Source of the DNA: Cohnella thailandensis
GTDB lineage: Bacteria; Bacillota; Bacilli; Paenibacillales; Paenibacillaceae
Direction of reading: 5' to 3'
NCBI RefSeq assembly: GCF_014212135.1
Contig: NZ_JACJVQ010000007.1
Location: 248,001 to 312,000, forward strand
DNA length: 64,000 nt
The notes below the pieces were generated by a model. That model did not search any database and was not told the DNA's origin. It worked only from the letters and a program-made list of their open reading frames with translations. The translations under genes and the position numbers were made by a program. Positions 1 through 8,985 of the stretch are shown piece by piece. Each line of letters starts with the position of its first letter. The first letter of the stretch is position 1.

Positions 1-687
1 ACGGCCATCGGCTTGACGGGAGCGGGACTGCTAGGAGCGTGGGCTCCTCCCCCGCAGCGGCTGGATAGCCCGGAGCCTCTATCCCATGTCCGGCACACCC
101 TTCCCACAGCGGAAGTGTTGATCGATGCGGGGCACGGAGGGATCGATTCCGGAACTCATTGGGGCGACGTTATGGAGAAGGATATCAATCTCGCCATCTC
201 CCGTAAGCTGTACATCGTGCTGAGAGGACGCGGGATCAAGGCGGTTCTTAACCGTACCGGGGATTATGCCCTTAGCGACGATAATCGATGGCAGAGCGCT
301 TCCCGGCATAACCGGGACCTCGCCCAACGGAAAGGGCTGAGCGACGTCATCGAGCCCGAGCTGTTCGTCAGCATCCATGTGAACTGGTCGAAGAAACGCG
401 GCAATCGCGGTCCTATCGTCATTCACCAAGACGAAGGCCGGAGCGCCCTTCTCGGCGCTTTTATCCAAGATGGCCTGAACCGCCAGCAGAGCTCGAGAAG
501 ATTGCCGGTACCGAGCAATAAATATTACGTGCTGAATCGGGTCAAAGTCCCCAGCGTTATCGTCGAGACCGCCTTTCTTAGCGATTCCCGGGACCGGGAG
601 ATGCTTATCTCTCCGCGCGGCCAATCGCGCGTCGCCCTGGCGATTGCCGACGGCATTCTCGCTTACTTCTGCGTTTCCCCTTCGTGA
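1..687 (+). CDS. N-acetylmuramoyl-L-alanine amidase (Amidase_3, CwlD-like), 5' partial
   Basis: This is a zinc-dependent amidase that cleaves the bond between N-acetylmuramic acid and the peptide stem of peptidoglycan. The reading frame is open to the first base of the window, so the start and probably a membrane anchor or signal lie outside. The Amidase_3 signatures are all visible: DAGHGG with the first zinc histidine, VMEKDINLA with the glutamate ligand, FVSIHVNW with the second histidine, and VIVETAFLSD with the catalytic glutamate. It is about the size of CwlD, the sporulation cortex amidase, and lies near a coat protein gene. A role in spore cortex is plausible but is inferred from family and context only. 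It converges on the deacetylase gene and shares a terminator with it. Confidence 0.85.
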   Translation, partial: TAIGLTGAGLLGAWAPPPQRLDSPEPLSHVRHTLPTAEVLIDAGHGGIDSGTHWGDVMEKDINLAISRKLYIVLRGRGIKAVLNRTGDYALSDDNRWQSASRHNRDLAQRKGLSDVIEPELFVSIHVNWSKKRGNRGPIVIHQDEGRSALLGAFIQDGLNRQQSSRRLPVPSNKYYVLNRVKVPSVIVETAFLSDSRDREMLISPRGQSRVALAIADGILAYFCVSPS

Positions 688-718
688 GGAGAACCGAATG
701 GATGCAAATCGAGACAAT

Positions 719-757
719 AGAGGCCATCCCAAGTTTACGAACTTTAGGATGGCCTCT
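719..757. terminator. Bidirectional terminator between convergent genes
   Basis: An 11-bp perfect inverted repeat, AGAGGCCATCC with GGATGGCCTCT, encloses a 17-nt loop. A T-rich stretch follows on the plus strand. It sits between the convergent amidase and deacetylase genes. Confidence 0.7.
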
Positions 758-761
758 CGGA

Positions 762-1604
762 TTATTTATTTGCCGGCAACGGGGGATCCGGGGGCAGCAG
801 CTGGGTCAGCTTCACAAACCTTGCGTCTCGTTCCAGCTGGGGAATGGCTTCCCGAAGAGCGCCCGAGGTTATCAGCCCGGAAGGACCGACATGCCCGATC
901 GTAACGCAGCTCTCGTGCTTGCCGAGATGCTCGCGGACGACCTGCAGCTGCTTGGAGACGTGCCGCGTCGTGTACACGTCGTCGAGGAACACGTTGTTCC
1001 GCAGCAAGGGAATGCCGACTTCCGCCGCGACCTTCGGAATAACCGATTTGTAAGACGTCCGGCTGTCAAGGAAGAACAACCCTTTCTCCTTGCACACTTG
1101 CAGGACGATGCGCATGACTCTCTCGTCGGCGGTCGCTTTGGAGCCCATGTGATTGTTCATTCCTACGGCATGCGGGACGTCGCTAATCGCCATCTCCACG
1201 CGCTTCCGGATTTCTTCGTCTGACAGCGAGGTCAGAATCGCGTTCGGCCCCAGCCAGTTCGGCCTTCCCTTTACGGGCTCCATCGGCATATGAACGATGA
1301 CATCGTGCCCCTTTTGGAACGCAGCCTCCGCGTCGCGCTTCGTGGACGGAAGGAAGGGCATGACCGCCGCGGTCAGCTTGATCGGCAGGTCGAGCATTTG
1401 CGCGGTACCCTTCATGTTGTTGCCGAAATCGTCGATGACGACGGCGATCTGTCTCCCTACTTCCCCGGAGGGCTCGGCTTGCCCGGCAGATTGCGCCCCC
1501 GCCTCCGATGCCGACGCCGTTCCGGTAGCCCCTGCCGTCAACGTAGCGATCAACAGCGTCCATAACGACAATCGACGCCCCCAGATTTGTCCGTATGCTC
1601 TCAA
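762..1604 (-). CDS. Divergent polysaccharide deacetylase family protein
   Basis: The protein has 280 residues with an N-terminal hydrophobic segment (about residues 12-33) that looks like a signal peptide or anchor, followed by a low-complexity linker. The rest matches the divergent polysaccharide deacetylase family (PF04748). IAVVIDDFGNN is the conserved N-terminal motif, VIVHMPMEP carries the characteristic histidine, and GMNNHMGS and LFFLDSRT are further family blocks. Members resemble NodB-type carbohydrate esterases but their substrate is unknown, so a cell-envelope role is only suggested. The start is a TTG at 1604, with GGGAGG 10 nt upstream. It is convergent with the amidase and divergent from xpt. 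Confidence 0.8.
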   Translation of the reverse strand: MRAYGQIWGRRLSLWTLLIATLTAGATGTASASEAGAQSAGQAEPSGEVGRQIAVVIDDFGNNMKGTAQMLDLPIKLTAAVMPFLPSTKRDAEAAFQKGHDVIVHMPMEPVKGRPNWLGPNAILTSLSDEEIRKRVEMAISDVPHAVGMNNHMGSKATADERVMRIVLQVCKEKGLFFLDSRTSYKSVIPKVAAEVGIPLLRNNVFLDDVYTTRHVSKQLQVVREHLGKHESCVTIGHVGPSGLITSGALREAIPQLERDARFVKLTQLLPPDPPLPANK

Positions 1605-1729
1605 CTTATGGAATCCTCCCTATCCTTGCCAATTAAACGCACCGTCTAAAGTGTGTCAGGGAGAAGGACAAAATATACGCCGAACCTCTTGGGATGCAAA
1701 AAAACGAGAATCCGCCGCGAAGGATCGTG

Positions 1730-1735
1730 TATAAT
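1730..1735 (+). promoter_or_regulatory. Candidate -10 element upstream of xpt
   Basis: A perfect TATAAT lies about 40 bp before the xpt coding region. No convincing -35 is visible at 16-18 bp. I saw no purine-riboswitch core between here and xpt. Confidence 0.4.
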
Positions 1736-1744
1736 GGAGGGTGA

Positions 1745-2347
<603 letters not shown>

Positions 2348-2354
2348 AACAAGG

Positions 2355-2397
2355 GAAGCCGGCATCCGCCCACGGGCGGGTACCGGCTTCTTTTTTT
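2355..2397 (+). terminator. Rho-independent terminator of xpt
   Basis: GAAGCCGG pairs with CCGGCTTC around an inner GCCC/GGGC hairpin. Seven T residues follow, directly downstream of the xpt stop. Confidence 0.85.
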
Positions 2398-2514
2398 AGT
2401 TATCCTCCACGGACAATCGTCCCCATCGTTCCGATATTCGCCTTGCCCGGAAGCTCGTTCCCCTAGCATCTGCCCGTTTATGGGGAGGACAGGTGCCAGT
2501 AGGCATTTAAACAA

Positions 2515-2541
2515 GCATAACATTCGCCTTGTTCGTATAAT
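2515..2541 (+). promoter_or_regulatory. Possible sporulation-sigma promoter of the CotD-like gene
   Basis: GCATAA and CGTATAAT are separated by 13 bp. This resembles sigma-E/sigma-K type elements (ATA upstream, CATA-like -10). The resemblance is loose and rests mainly on the nature of the gene downstream. Confidence 0.3.
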
Positions 2542-2572
2542 GGAGCACACCCCACGAAAGGAGATGGCTGAT

Positions 2573-2827
2573 TTGTCTGACTGCCCGAAATGTCCGACCA
2601 AAACGGTCTATGATCCGCCGCAGGTTGTCTATGAAGACATCTATCATCCGCAAGTCGTGCAAGTCGTGCACCATGTCGAGGTGATCCGCCGCCATCACTG
2701 CGTCCCGGTTCCCCAGCACATCTACACTTGTTCCTCCAAGGACGTCTTCTGCGACGACATGGCCGAGACGCGCGGCATTCACCGGAGCGGCTCCCGGTCC
2801 AGACTCGGCTTAAGAGGCAGAAGATAA
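2573..2827 (+). CDS. CotD-like spore coat protein
   Basis: This small protein (84 residues from the chosen start) is rich in His, Cys, Pro, Val and Tyr. It has repeated His-Pro and His-His blocks (DIYHPQVVQVVHHVEV, RRHHC) and an Arg-rich tail. That composition fits the CotD-type inner spore coat proteins of Bacillales, but similarity is mostly compositional. I chose the TTG at 2573 because AAGGAG ends 9 nt before it. The in-frame ATG at 2564 directly abuts that AAGGAG and leaves no spacing. It is monocistronic, with a possible sporulation-type promoter upstream and a hairpin downstream. Confidence 0.6.
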   Translation: MSDCPKCPTKTVYDPPQVVYEDIYHPQVVQVVHHVEVIRRHHCVPVPQHIYTCSSKDVFCDDMAETRGIHRSGSRSRLGLRGRR

Positions 2828-2863
2828 GGATCGGATCGACTCCTAATCGGATGTCGACGTGAA

Positions 2864-2914
2864 ACGAAGCGGGCTGCCTGCCGCGGATCTCTCCGCCGAC
2901 TTGCAACCCGCTTC
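2864..2914. terminator. Hairpin between the CotD-like gene and the GH43-like gene
   Basis: CGAAGCGGG pairs with CCCGCTTCG across about 33 nt that can fold further. It lies between two convergent genes, so it could serve both. No strong T-run follows on either side. Confidence 0.5.
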
Positions 2915-2960
2915 GAAATAACCTCTCCCTAATCGCCTTCTCCCGAACCGGCGGCGAGAG

Positions 2961-4394
2961 CTACGACTGTGCCGCCAGCGCCAAATCCTTCTCCCGCAGC
3001 GGGACGGAATAAACGCGCACGTCACGGATAGCGCCGTCGAACGCGTCGCGGCCGGAACGGTCGCCGAACGCGTCCGCGCCGAATCGGCCTCCGTAGCCGC
3101 CCTCGCCGGAATGGCTTCCGACGAGCGCGTACGGGGCGATTCCTTGCGCTCGCGCGCGTCCGTGCGCGTATAAGGTTAGCGTTCCGTCTTCATAAGTCAA
3201 CGCGATGTCATGCCAACGCGACGGTTCCAGAAGTCCCGCATCGGCGGTCACGGTCAGCCGGTTGCCGTCCGAGCAGACGGCCGCTTCCAGCCGGCCGCCG
3301 CGGATCCGCAGCGCCAGCCCGTTGCGCTCGTCGCCTTCGTCGTACAGCACTTGCGTGCCCGATATCTCCGAGTTCGGATGGATCCGCATCGTTACCGAGC
3401 GCAAGGTAAACGCGTCGTGCATAAAACCGTCCGTCTCCCGGGCGGCGACCCGCACCGGCGCGTAAGTCGCCGTCCGGTAATGCGCGAGCAGCGCGTACCG
3501 GTCCAGCAAGCGGCGCAGCCGCTCCTCCGAGACGGGGAACACGCTCGCGTGCCTAGCCCGGTATGGGAACCGAACCCGGCTCTCGTCCAGCTCCGCGGAC
3601 CAGCGAAGCATGTCCTCCGATTCCATCGCTCCGAATTTGCCGTAAGCCCAATAATCATAGATCAGCAGCCACTTTTGCTCGGCGTCGATCCATAGAAAGG
3701 CCGGCCCTTCCGTGTAATCCGGAGTCTGGATGCCGGGCAGCCTCTTGTAAGGTCCTTCCAGCCGTTCGGCAACGGCCAGGAAGTTCATCGGAGGCTGAGG
3801 GCGCTTCAGAGGCTCGTAAACGTGGCTTTCGTCCTTGACCGCCATATAATAGCTCCCGCCATGCTCCGCCAGGCTGGCGTCGATAGTCTGGAAGCCCGGA
3901 TCGAAGAACAATTCCGTCTTCGAGAAAGCGAGCCAGTCCCTTGTGCGCGCGCAGTAGTGCTTGCTGTTGCTCAGATCCTTCCCGGTGCTCGAAGCCCAAT
4001 AAACGAGAAATTCGCTCGTTGCCGGATCGTAGCTGAATTCCGGCGCCCAACTGTTGACCGTGTCGGGAATATCCCGCATAAGCGGCAGCGCGGTTTCTCC
4101 CGTCCAATGAATCAGATCGTCGGACACCGCATACCCGATCGAGTGTCCTTGCGGGCGCATCGTGAACACCAGATGCCACCTGCCGTCCGGCCCTTGCCCG
4201 ATAAAGGGATCCCGGAGGATCCCATCGCCTATCGTCGCCGACCATACGGGCTTGTTGCCGTTCAATTCGTACCAGTGTTTTCCGTCCCGGCTATAGGCAT
4301 AATGAAGCTGCTCCGTCTTGTGGGTCTGGCCCGGACCGGATCGGAAGTACCCCATGATATAGGCATGATGCTTGGATTGGCTTGAGGTCGTCAT
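2961..4394 (-). CDS. GH43-like glycoside hydrolase with LamG-type C-terminal domain
   Basis: A cytoplasmic enzyme (no signal peptide) of 477 residues. Residues 1-310 look like a five-bladed beta-propeller of the GH43/GH32 superfamily: ILRDPFIG (Asp62), NSWAPEFSYD, and TEGPAFLWID with the EGP glutamate typical of the GH43 acid. The usual first-blade Asp-Pro motif is not obvious; MGYFRSGPG is in its place. That residue needs checking before activity is assumed. Residues about 330-470 form a LamG/concanavalin-like domain. It is the last gene of the cassette 1 operon, 14 nt after the secreted GH gene. GH43 members often act on arabinosides or xylosides, which agrees with the neighbouring GH51 genes. 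The ATG at 4394 has AAGGAG 10 nt upstream. Confidence 0.7.
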   Translation of the reverse strand: MTTSSQSKHHAYIMGYFRSGPGQTHKTEQLHYAYSRDGKHWYELNGNKPVWSATIGDGILRDPFIGQGPDGRWHLVFTMRPQGHSIGYAVSDDLIHWTGETALPLMRDIPDTVNSWAPEFSYDPATSEFLVYWASSTGKDLSNSKHYCARTRDWLAFSKTELFFDPGFQTIDASLAEHGGSYYMAVKDESHVYEPLKRPQPPMNFLAVAERLEGPYKRLPGIQTPDYTEGPAFLWIDAEQKWLLIYDYWAYGKFGAMESEDMLRWSAELDESRVRFPYRARHASVFPVSEERLRRLLDRYALLAHYRTATYAPVRVAARETDGFMHDAFTLRSVTMRIHPNSEISGTQVLYDEGDERNGLALRIRGGRLEAAVCSDGNRLTVTADAGLLEPSRWHDIALTYEDGTLTLYAHGRARAQGIAPYALVGSHSGEGGYGGRFGADAFGDRSGRDAFDGAIRDVRVYSVPLREKDLALAAQS

Positions 4395-4408
4395 CGTTGT
4401 CGCTCTCC

Positions 4409-7297
4409 TTAATTCTTGCGAAGCGTGTTGGAGTGGTGGTAGCTAGAGCCGTTGCCGTTCTCGGCGGTGACCCGGTAGTAATAAGTCGTTCCGGCCGCCG
4501 CGGTCGAATCGGTATAGGACGTCCCCGTAATGCCGCTTTGCAGAACGGCGAAATTCGTATTCGGCTGCGTGCTCCGGTAGACCGTGTAGCTGTCCGCGTT
4601 GTTGCGGTAGATTCGCGTCCAATTGACGTTCGTCCGCTCGTTCAAGGTGTACAGGCCGAACTTGCCGGTCGGATGCGCCGTGTCGGTGACGGTCAGAATC
4701 GGCCCGAACTGGTTGACGGAGCCTTCGATCGTGCTGCCGTCGACGCGGATATGCAGGAGCAGGTGCGATAAATCCAAAGCCGCGGCGTTCGCTCCGTTCA
4801 ATACCTGAGCCCGGGTCTTCGAGGCGATCACGGTTTCCGTACCGTTCAAGACCTTCACGATTTTGAATTTGTCTTCGTTCACGTTGTAGACGAACTTATA
4901 ATAGTTGGAATTGTCTACATACCTCGCCACGACTCCGTAAGCATATGCCGCTTTGCCGGCATCGGCCGCGACCGGCTCGAACATCGCTTCCCCTTCATAG
5001 CTGCCTGTCGCGCTGCTGTCGAATATCGTCAGTCCGGTACCCGAGAGCGAGGATTGGTAGAAGCTCGCTCCCCGGGCGTTGTCGGTGACGACGGACCAAG
5101 TTCCCGTCTTGGCCGTCCAGGAATTGGCCATGCCGTCCTCGAAGAATTCGCGGTACGTCTCCGTTCGCGTCGGAACCCAGCTTATGCCGATGGACGTGGA
5201 GCTCTCGCTCGTAATGGCGGCATCGTGCGGCGCGAGCGGCAGCGCGCCCGCGGCGGCAGCCGTCATCTCTGCCGAAGCGGCTCCTTCTCCTCTTCCGTTA
5301 TAAGCCGTGACCGCGAAGTAATACGTCGTGCCCGGTGTCAGGCCCGTGACGAGCTTGCCGAGGTTGTTGCCGACGTCGATCTCGTTCGGGTAAGAGCCCG
5401 GCGCGGGACCGTACTTCAGCTTGTAGCCCGCGGCACCCGGCACGCTCTGCCACTCGACGGCGATGTTGCCGGACGTCTCCGCATACGCCCGTCTGGCCAT
5501 CGGAGCCGCCGGCGCGGACAGCTTCGCGGACGTCTCGTTCGAAACCGCGCTCTCCCCTCCCGAGTTATAAGCGGTCACCGAGAAGTAATAGGTGCTTCCG
5601 TTCGAAAGTCCCGAGATGGTCTGCGTTAACGCATTGCCCGCATCCACGGTTGTCGTGTAGCTGCCGGAGGAGGTTCCGTATTTCACCTTATAGCCCGTCG
5701 CGTTTACGCTCGATTGCCATTTCAGCGTCACGGACTGGTTGCCAACCTCCGTATTCATGAGCGCGGGCGCTCTCGGAGTTTCCGGAGTCGCGCTGCGCGT
5801 CCACTCTACCCTCATGACGCTGTAAGGAGGCACGAGCACCGGGTTCCCGGTAGCGGAGGACTGCACCGCGACGACCGTCAGGCTGGCCGCGCTATTGGTC
5901 GCCAGAGGATCGGCCGACGTCGTGTAGGTTTTGGTCATGGCGGCGGTTACGGTGCTGCCGTCCATTCGGATATCCGCCTCGAGCTCATTGGCGGATTTAT
6001 TGGTCAGAACGACGTAGTTCTTCCCGTTATCTCCCTTGAAAGCCTGCGCGAACAACGCCGGCATCGTGCCGCCCGTCATGCTGACGTCTCCTCCGCCCGT
6101 GACCGTCGTGCCCCAAGCCGTCGAGCCCTGATTGACGGCTCCGTCGACGACTTGCAGCGATGCGGCGGGCGTGCTGTAATAAGGCACGAAATCCAGCGCC
6201 GATGTATCGATGGCAGTCCCGTCCTGGTAAGCGTCCTCCAGCAGCGTCCCATGGTTGACGGAGGGCGTGAACACGCCGTTGGCGAAGCGGTAGCCCGCCA
6301 GATAGGAGATATGGGGGTTCGTCACCAGGCGCAGAACGGATTCGCTGACATAGATGCCGCCGTACTGCGTATTGTCCAGCAGCCCGCCAAGCTGGACGCC
6401 GTGCTCCCCGATGAAGATCTCGGGATCGCCGAGGTTGGCCACGTAATTATTCTGGATCAGGGAGTCCCATCCGTTCAGGAAGCCGTTGGCATTCGTCATC
6501 GCCGCGCTTGCGGTCGTTCCGTTGCCCGCGAACCGGTGCGTCGTGATCGCGTCCCAGTACCGATTCGGATAGTTGTATACATCCTCGTCGAAGTTCTGCA
6601 CTTGTCCGTTGCTCATCGAGATGACCGTCTTGGCGCCCGGATATGCCAACTTGATCGCGTCGTTGAATACCTTGGCCCGGTCCAGGTAGTCGGTCCCGGT
6701 CTTGAACGCGGCCTGCTGGTTGCCGCTGTCCGGAACGTAGAACGAAATCTCGTTGCCCAGCTCGAAGTAGAGGACGGGCACGTGATTGTCGTACAGATAC
6801 TTGGCCAGATCGCGCGCCTGCTCCGGATTGTACTGCAGGACGTTGACCATGATGACCGCCTTCGCTCCCGTCCGCTGCAGGAATTCCACGTAGTCGGAGA
6901 TTTGCTCTCCGCCCTTGGCGATCTGGTAGCGCTTGGAATAAAGCTGGTTGTAATAGCGTCGAGGCTCCTTCTGCGCTTGGCCCGTGAATTCGGAATCCGT
7001 AAAACCGAGCTTCCACGAGAAGCTGTTGGTCGGGGTGCCGCCCGGCCAGCGCACGAAGCCGATGCGACCGTATTCCAGAGCCGCGTCGACGACATCCGGA
7101 TTGTTCATCACGATCGGCGTGCGCTCGGGCTCGTTGTTCAATCCGCGAAAGTCGGGGTTGTAGGAGATCGCCTCGCTCGTATCGATATCGATGACGGCGG
7201 CGATCGGATCCGCATGCGTTGCCGAGGGGGAAGCGAACATCATCAAGAAGGCGGAAGCATATACCAATAGGACTGCCCAGATGCCGGTTTTCCTCAT
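4409..7297 (-). CDS. Secreted clan GH-A glycoside hydrolase with FN3 domains
   Basis: The 962-residue precursor has a signal peptide (about 1-29, ending ATHAD). A TIM-barrel domain follows (about 35-370): VRWPGGTPTN, YFELGNEIS (candidate acid/base Glu183) and FIGEHGV (candidate nucleophile Glu298). A beta-sandwich runs to about 500. FN3 domains lie at about 505-595 and 598-682. A third FN3 (688-712 plus 900-960) is interrupted by a concanavalin-like domain at about 713-898. The GNE/GEH pattern marks clan GH-A (GH39, GH51 and GH79 relatives), but I cannot assign the family. It is probably the extracellular enzyme of cassette 1. It starts 102 nt after the binding-protein gene and is followed after 14 nt by the GH43-like gene. 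Confidence 0.7.
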   Translation of the reverse strand: MRKTGIWAVLLVYASAFLMMFASPSATHADPIAAVIDIDTSEAISYNPDFRGLNNEPERTPIVMNNPDVVDAALEYGRIGFVRWPGGTPTNSFSWKLGFTDSEFTGQAQKEPRRYYNQLYSKRYQIAKGGEQISDYVEFLQRTGAKAVIMVNVLQYNPEQARDLAKYLYDNHVPVLYFELGNEISFYVPDSGNQQAAFKTGTDYLDRAKVFNDAIKLAYPGAKTVISMSNGQVQNFDEDVYNYPNRYWDAITTHRFAGNGTTASAAMTNANGFLNGWDSLIQNNYVANLGDPEIFIGEHGVQLGGLLDNTQYGGIYVSESVLRLVTNPHISYLAGYRFANGVFTPSVNHGTLLEDAYQDGTAIDTSALDFVPYYSTPAASLQVVDGAVNQGSTAWGTTVTGGGDVSMTGGTMPALFAQAFKGDNGKNYVVLTNKSANELEADIRMDGSTVTAAMTKTYTTSADPLATNSAASLTVVAVQSSATGNPVLVPPYSVMRVEWTRSATPETPRAPALMNTEVGNQSVTLKWQSSVNATGYKVKYGTSSGSYTTTVDAGNALTQTISGLSNGSTYYFSVTAYNSGGESAVSNETSAKLSAPAAPMARRAYAETSGNIAVEWQSVPGAAGYKLKYGPAPGSYPNEIDVGNNLGKLVTGLTPGTTYYFAVTAYNGRGEGAASAEMTAAAAGALPLAPHDAAITSESSTSIGISWVPTRTETYREFFEDGMANSWTAKTGTWSVVTDNARGASFYQSSLSGTGLTIFDSSATGSYEGEAMFEPVAADAGKAAYAYGVVARYVDNSNYYKFVYNVNEDKFKIVKVLNGTETVIASKTRAQVLNGANAAALDLSHLLLHIRVDGSTIEGSVNQFGPILTVTDTAHPTGKFGLYTLNERTNVNWTRIYRNNADSYTVYRSTQPNTNFAVLQSGITGTSYTDSTAAAGTTYYYRVTAENGNGSSYHHSNTLRKN

Positions 7298-7351
7298 GAT
7301 TCGTTCTCCTTTGCCTTACAGAATGGGTGATGCGGCCTCGCGCCAGCTTGC

Positions 7352-7389
7352 GAAGGACAGGCGACCTTCGCGAGTATCGCCTGTCCTTC
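7352..7389 (-). terminator. 13-bp hairpin after the binding-protein gene
   Basis: GAAGGACAGGCGA pairs perfectly with TCGCCTGTCCTTC around a 12-nt loop, just after the binding-protein stop. No T-run follows. It may stabilise the upstream message or attenuate the downstream genes rather than stop transcription fully. Confidence 0.6.
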
Positions 7390-7398
7390 TCTGCCTGC

Positions 7399-8979
7399 TT
7401 ATTGCCGTGCCTTGTAAATCTCGTTAACCTCCTGCGTCAGCTGCTCGCCGCCGCCCTTGAGCCAATCGCCCGCGGCCTTCTCGATGTCTTCCATTGGCGC
7501 GGCGCCCGTGATGACGCCGACGATGGTCGACATCCATTTCGTATTGAGCGTCGCGATGTTGATCTTCTTGTACGCTTCCGTCTCCGCGGCCAGCCCCAGC
7601 CCGTAATTCGGCCAATCGTACTTGTCGTTGTTGCTGAGCCATTGCTCGACTTCCTTGACGTATTCGGGATCGTTGTACTTGTGAAGCTGAATGGCATTGT
7701 CCGCGCGCCGGAAAAAGTTGATGGAGAACAGATTGCCCGCCACCTTCGTCTCCAGCTTCTCGAAGCTTCCGTCCGCGTTCTTCTTGTAGTCCACGCCTTC
7801 GACGCCTTCCTTGATCAAATCGTAGCCTTCGTCGGAGAGCATGTAGTCGAGCAGCTTCAGAATCCGCTGCTGCTTCTTCGAATCGATCTTCGAGTTGATG
7901 ACGACCTTGGTCTGGCCCATGCCGTCCGTCTGCGTCGCCTGAAGTCCGGTCGGCCCTGCCGGCGGCAGCAGCTGAACGAGCTCCGCTTGCGGGAAGTTCT
8001 TCCGGATGTTAGGCTCGTCGAGACGAAGCGCCTCGTTCGGATTGACATGCTGGATGCCGACTTGTCCGTTCCATAGCTTGTTTCTGGCGTCGGCCGGCTT
8101 CATGACCAGGAAGTTCTTGTCCAGCACGCCTTCCTCGTACGCCTTCCTCAGGAAACCGACGAAGCCCTTCAACTCCTCCGTCTGCGCCTGCATGGCGACC
8201 AGATTGCCGTCCTTGAGCGCCCACTCGTTGCCGAGACCGAACGCGCCCATCAAGTACGCCGCGTTCTCGAACAGCCCGCTCGAATTCACGATGATCGAGA
8301 ACCCGGTCGTGTCGTCCTTGCCGTTGCCGTCCGGGTCTTCGGTGACGAACGCCTTGGCCACGCTGTAGAACTCGTCGATCGTCGTCGGCATCTGCAGGTT
8401 CAGCTTGTCCAGCCAGTCCTGGCGGATCGACATCGAGAACAGATGCGGAATGCCGTAATACGGAACGCCGTAATAATGGTCCTGGTCGTTCAGCTCCTGC
8501 CAAGCTTTCTCGGGAAGATGCGAGGTCAGATTCGGATAGGACGCGAGCGAAGGCTTGACGTCCAGGAAGACTCCCTTGTCGCGCCATTGCATATAGTCTT
8601 GGGACGTGATCCGGTAGACGTCGGGCAGACTGTTCGATGCGGCGAGCACGCTGATCTTGTCATTGTAGCTCGCTCCGGGAACCCACTGGATGTCCAGCTT
8701 GACGTTCAGCTTCTCGTTCAGCCGTTTCACCAGCTCGGAATCGCTGGACGGTCCCATCTCCGCGTATTGCGGAACCATTAGGGAGATGTTCATCGTCTCC
8801 GTGCCGTCGTCGATCGAAGCGGCATCCGCGGACGGCGTCGCGGCTGAATCGGATGCCGGCGCCGTTGCCGAAGAGGACGGAGTGCCGGAATCGGACGAAT
8901 TGCCGCCGTTGTTCGAGGAACATGCGGTCAGACTGCTAGCCGCCAGAATGGCGGTCACAAGGAGGAGTCGCTTTTTCAT
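7399..8979 (-). CDS. Extracellular solute-binding lipoprotein (sugar ABC importer, LipO/YtcQ type)
   Basis: This is a membrane-anchored binding protein for an oligosaccharide importer. The signal peptide ends in the lipobox LTAC (Cys20), followed by a Ser/Gly/Ala-rich linker to about residue 60. The mature part has the large two-lobed fold of this family, with DKNFLVMKP and late aromatic-rich segments. It is 526 residues, typical of the Paenibacillus YtcQ/LipO group. It lies five genes downstream of the two permeases it presumably serves, separated by the two-component genes and two glycosidases, instead of next to them. AAGGTGA precedes the ATG. Confidence 0.85.
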   Translation of the reverse strand: MKKRLLLVTAILAASSLTACSSNNGGNSSDSGTPSSSATAPASDSAATPSADAASIDDGTETMNISLMVPQYAEMGPSSDSELVKRLNEKLNVKLDIQWVPGASYNDKISVLAASNSLPDVYRITSQDYMQWRDKGVFLDVKPSLASYPNLTSHLPEKAWQELNDQDHYYGVPYYGIPHLFSMSIRQDWLDKLNLQMPTTIDEFYSVAKAFVTEDPDGNGKDDTTGFSIIVNSSGLFENAAYLMGAFGLGNEWALKDGNLVAMQAQTEELKGFVGFLRKAYEEGVLDKNFLVMKPADARNKLWNGQVGIQHVNPNEALRLDEPNIRKNFPQAELVQLLPPAGPTGLQATQTDGMGQTKVVINSKIDSKKQQRILKLLDYMLSDEGYDLIKEGVEGVDYKKNADGSFEKLETKVAGNLFSINFFRRADNAIQLHKYNDPEYVKEVEQWLSNNDKYDWPNYGLGLAAETEAYKKINIATLNTKWMSTIVGVITGAAPMEDIEKAAGDWLKGGGEQLTQEVNEIYKARQ

Positions 8980-8985
8980 CGTTTG

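Noticed and set aside
5714..7270. 518-codon open frame on the plus strand
   Set aside because: Antisense shadow of the secreted GH-A enzyme, with no ribosome binding site or recognisable motif.
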